A DNA stretch of 7,127 nt from JAYFRE01 sp034926235 (GTDB taxonomy: Bacteria > Pseudomonadota > Alphaproteobacteria > Rhodospirillales > Magnetospirillaceae), in assembly GCA_034926235.1 (NCBI GenBank), contig JAYFRE010000040.1:1-7127 (forward strand). Direction: 5' to 3'. Each line of letters opens with the position of its first letter. The first letter of the stretch is position 1. The position numbers and the translations under genes are program-made. Shown piece by piece: positions 5,999 through 7,127 of the stretch. The notes below the pieces were generated by a model. It had not been told where the DNA came from. It did no database searches and was given only the letters and a program-made list of their open reading frames with translations.

Positions 5999-6016
5999 AA
6001 AGCTAGGGGCTATTTA
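5990..6016. repeat. Right terminal inverted repeat of the IS3-type remnant
   Basis: Read on the minus strand it contains GCCCCTAG and TAGACGCC in the same order and spacing as the left repeat, with CTTTC as the central five bases. The transposase stop TAG lies inside it. The outermost bases read TA instead of the TG typical of IS3 ends, so this end is probably mutated. Confidence 0.75.
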
Positions 6017-6020
6017 CCGG

Positions 6021-6317
6021 CTATTCCCCTTTCACGTCCTCCCAAGCCTCTTTCGCCGCGTCACCGACCCCTTGCACAGCGCTGCGCGTTCCATGGCCGA
6101 TGGCCTTTACCGCGTCTCTCGTCCCGTGGCCGATGGCGGTCGTGACGTCCCGTGTGGTTTCACCGACGGCGCGCGCGCCATCCTTGACCGCCTGCTTGGC
6201 CTCGCTGGCCGATGGCAGGGAATCGGACTGCGCGGAATCTTCGGCTCTCAGAGCCGTCGCCTGAAGCAATCCGACAAATATTACGGCCGCAAACAAAGAC
6301 GTTGAGCGTATTGTCAT
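6021..6317 (-). CDS. Small exported protein with tandem 11-residue repeats, function unknown
   Basis: This 98-residue protein starts with a probable signal peptide: Arg4, a hydrophobic stretch at 8-19, and a likely cleavage after Ala22 or Ala25. A short acidic/serine linker follows. From 39 to 93 there are five head-to-tail 11-residue units: EAKQAVKDGAR, AVGETTRDVTT, AIGHGTRDAVK, AIGHGTRSAVQ and GVGDAAKEAWE. Units 2-4 share A-[VI]-G at positions 1-3 and Arg at position 7, and units 3 and 4 share AIGHGTR. Such hendecads predict amphipathic helices of the LEA/apolipoprotein kind that can lie along membranes or stay unfolded. The placement would be periplasmic. ATG 6317 starts the signal peptide; upstream only a weak GGA is seen. 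The stop falls just outside the IS remnant, so the end of the gene may have been altered. I do not recognise a named family and assign no function. Confidence 0.75.
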   Translation of the reverse strand: MTIRSTSLFAAVIFVGLLQATALRAEDSAQSDSLPSASEAKQAVKDGARAVGETTRDVTTAIGHGTRDAVKAIGHGTRSAVQGVGDAAKEAWEDVKGE

Positions 6318-6425
6318 ATCGATTCGTATCCGTTTATTCGCCGTTATCTTTGACTATTTAGGGAAACACACCCGATCTGCAATCTTTGAAGCGCCATACG
6401 TCGGCACCCGCGCAGCAACGCCCGC

Positions 6426-7034
6426 CTACGCCCATTCCATCACGGCCTCGGCCATCGGCTCATCATGGCGGGCACAGACGGCCAGGGAAAAAATGCTGTT
6501 TTCGCAATGGTGTATGCGCAAGCCCTGTGCCTGGAGAGACGGTTCAGAGACATCCCCCAGATCCGCCATCGACCAGACCCCCAAATTCCGCTGCTTCAGC
6601 ACCGCTTCCCGTATCGTCCAGATATGCCAAAATTTTTTAAGCCGGCATCCAGGGGCCAATGCGGCGATGGCCTGCCGCTCGGTCAAACAGAACGAGGATT
6701 CGCTCAAGGCCGGCCACCCCGGACGCGGGCGAATCATCTCGATATCACAGCCCACCGGGCCGTGCCCGCTGATGGCGGCGGCAACCCATCCCAGGCTGTG
6801 GCTGAGGCTGAAGAACGGCCCCGCCCCATCGGCAAAGACGGGTTTGCCGTTCCCGCCATCGGCAAGACGCGGCAAAGGCTTTTGATCCAGCATTTGCGCC
6901 AGCAAGACCCTTCCCGCCAGCCACGCGGCGCGCCGCCGGCCCGAAGGAGCCTCGGCCCGAAGGGCCGGCGACAACCATTCCGAGATCCGCTCGGGTGCGC
7001 TCAAACCGTCAATGGCCCCATAGCCGGCCCGCAT
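6426..7034 (-). CDS. 4'-Phosphopantetheinyl transferase (Sfp/HetI/AcpT superfamily)
   Basis: This 202-residue cytoplasmic enzyme moves the 4'-phosphopantetheine arm of coenzyme A onto a serine of acyl- or peptidyl-carrier proteins, turning them from apo to holo form. Visible motifs in family order are RRRAAWLAGR (33-42), GNGKPVF (61-67), FSLSHS (75-80), VGCDIE (94-99, with the Mg-binding Asp97 and Glu99) and FWHIWTIREAVLK (135-147). The last is the W-x-x-K-E-A-x-x-K signature with Arg142 in place of the first Lys; Glu143 and Lys147 are kept. The length is slightly shorter than Sfp and close to AcpT. The ATG at 7034 directly follows the TAA of the upstream ketosynthase gene, which points to translational coupling and a carrier protein of that same cluster as substrate. 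The family is secure; the substrate is inferred. Confidence 0.92.
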   Translation of the reverse strand: MRAGYGAIDGLSAPERISEWLSPALRAEAPSGRRRAAWLAGRVLLAQMLDQKPLPRLADGGNGKPVFADGAGPFFSLSHSLGWVAAAISGHGPVGCDIEMIRPRPGWPALSESSFCLTERQAIAALAPGCRLKKFWHIWTIREAVLKQRNLGVWSMADLGDVSEPSLQAQGLRIHHCENSIFSLAVCARHDEPMAEAVMEWA

Positions 7035-7127
7035 TTACGAATCGCCGCGCCGGAAAATCAGCGAGGTGTTGATCCCGCCGAACGCGAAATTATTGCTTTG
7101 CAGAAACTCGCATTCCAGCGCGCGCGG
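7035..7127 (-). CDS. Beta-ketoacyl-ACP synthase, C-terminal 30 residues (gene enters from beyond the window)
   Basis: The last 30 codons before TAA (7035-7037) read ...ALECEFLQSNNFAFGGINTS and LIFRRGDS. SNNFAFGGINTSLIFRR is the conserved C-terminus of FabB/FabF-type condensing enzymes, where NFAFGG carries a glycine-rich loop of the active site. The enzyme elongates an acyl chain on an acyl carrier protein with malonyl-ACP, in the cytoplasm. Its stop abuts the ATG of the phosphopantetheinyl transferase. That pairing, and the NN-F-A-F-G-G form, recalls from memory the synthases of aryl-polyene clusters, but 30 residues cannot separate that from an ordinary FabF or another polyketide-like pathway. 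Confidence 0.9.
   Translation of the reverse strand, partial: PRALECEFLQSNNFAFGGINTSLIFRRGDS

Larger units (their letters stand above)
5575..6016 (+). mobile_element. Decayed IS3-family element, about 440 bp, with both ends recognisable
   Basis: The segment is bounded by imperfect terminal inverted repeats (5575-5601 and 5990-6016; 20 of 27 positions match). Between them are collapsed pieces of an IS3-family OrfB transposase in plus orientation. The whole first gene (orfA) and the start of orfB are missing, and two more internal segments are gone, so the element has shrunk from a typical 1.2-1.4 kb. The transposase stop codon TAG (5996-5998) lies inside the right repeat. I found no convincing target-site duplication at either set of plausible ends. 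It cannot move on its own. Whether an intact relative elsewhere could mobilise it cannot be seen. Confidence 0.85.

Noticed and set aside
1..7127. CRISPR array, toxin-antitoxin pair or phage-defence system.
   Set aside because: No regularly spaced repeats, and no protein with nuclease, toxin or defence motifs was seen.

Overview
The window looks like chromosomal DNA of a GC-rich alphaproteobacterium. The start of EF-Tu, the tRNA-Tyr/tRNA-Gly/tuf order and the SPOUT methyltransferase followed by tRNA-Thr all fit Alphaproteobacteria. From memory, the EF-Tu N-terminus resembles the acetic acid bacteria and their relatives (Acetobacteraceae/Rhodospirillales). That family-level placement is an inference.

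Left part (1-1630) is core translation machinery. On the minus strand a probable promoter near 570-598 reads through tRNA-Tyr(GTA) and tRNA-Gly(TCC) into tuf, of which only the first 88 codons are present. On the plus strand an RlmB/TrmH-type 2'-O-ribose RNA methyltransferase is followed by tRNA-Thr(TGT). A gene-free, progressively AT-rich stretch (about 1631-2090) then leads to the next locus.

Middle part (2044-5540) is a lactate-uptake locus. A complete GntR/FCD regulator (+) converges on an L-lactate permease gene, lldP (-). On the other side of lldP, divergently transcribed, lies a second FCD protein that is clearly related to the first but has no DNA-binding domain. Candidate control sites are an 18-bp dyad over the -35 region of the full regulator, a 19-bp dyad between lldP and the HTH-less protein, a terminator behind lldP and a perfect dyad just behind the HTH-less gene. 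No lactate dehydrogenase gene lies in the window.

Right part (5575-7127) starts with a decayed IS3-family element of about 440 bp. Its two terminal inverted repeats are still recognisable, but the transposase is reduced to three out-of-frame pieces. On the minus strand there follow a small exported protein built of 11-residue repeats, a Sfp-type 4'-phosphopantetheinyl transferase, and the last 30 codons of a beta-ketoacyl-ACP synthase. The last two genes abut (TAA then ATG). They are probably the downstream end of a fatty-acid/polyketide-like cluster, possibly of the aryl-polyene type, that continues beyond the window.

Nothing here is a convincing entirely new system. The items most worth a second look are the pair of FCD proteins flanking lldP (one lacking its HTH, the other lacking a conserved metal-ligand His), the IS remnant with retained ends, and the hendecad-repeat exported protein.
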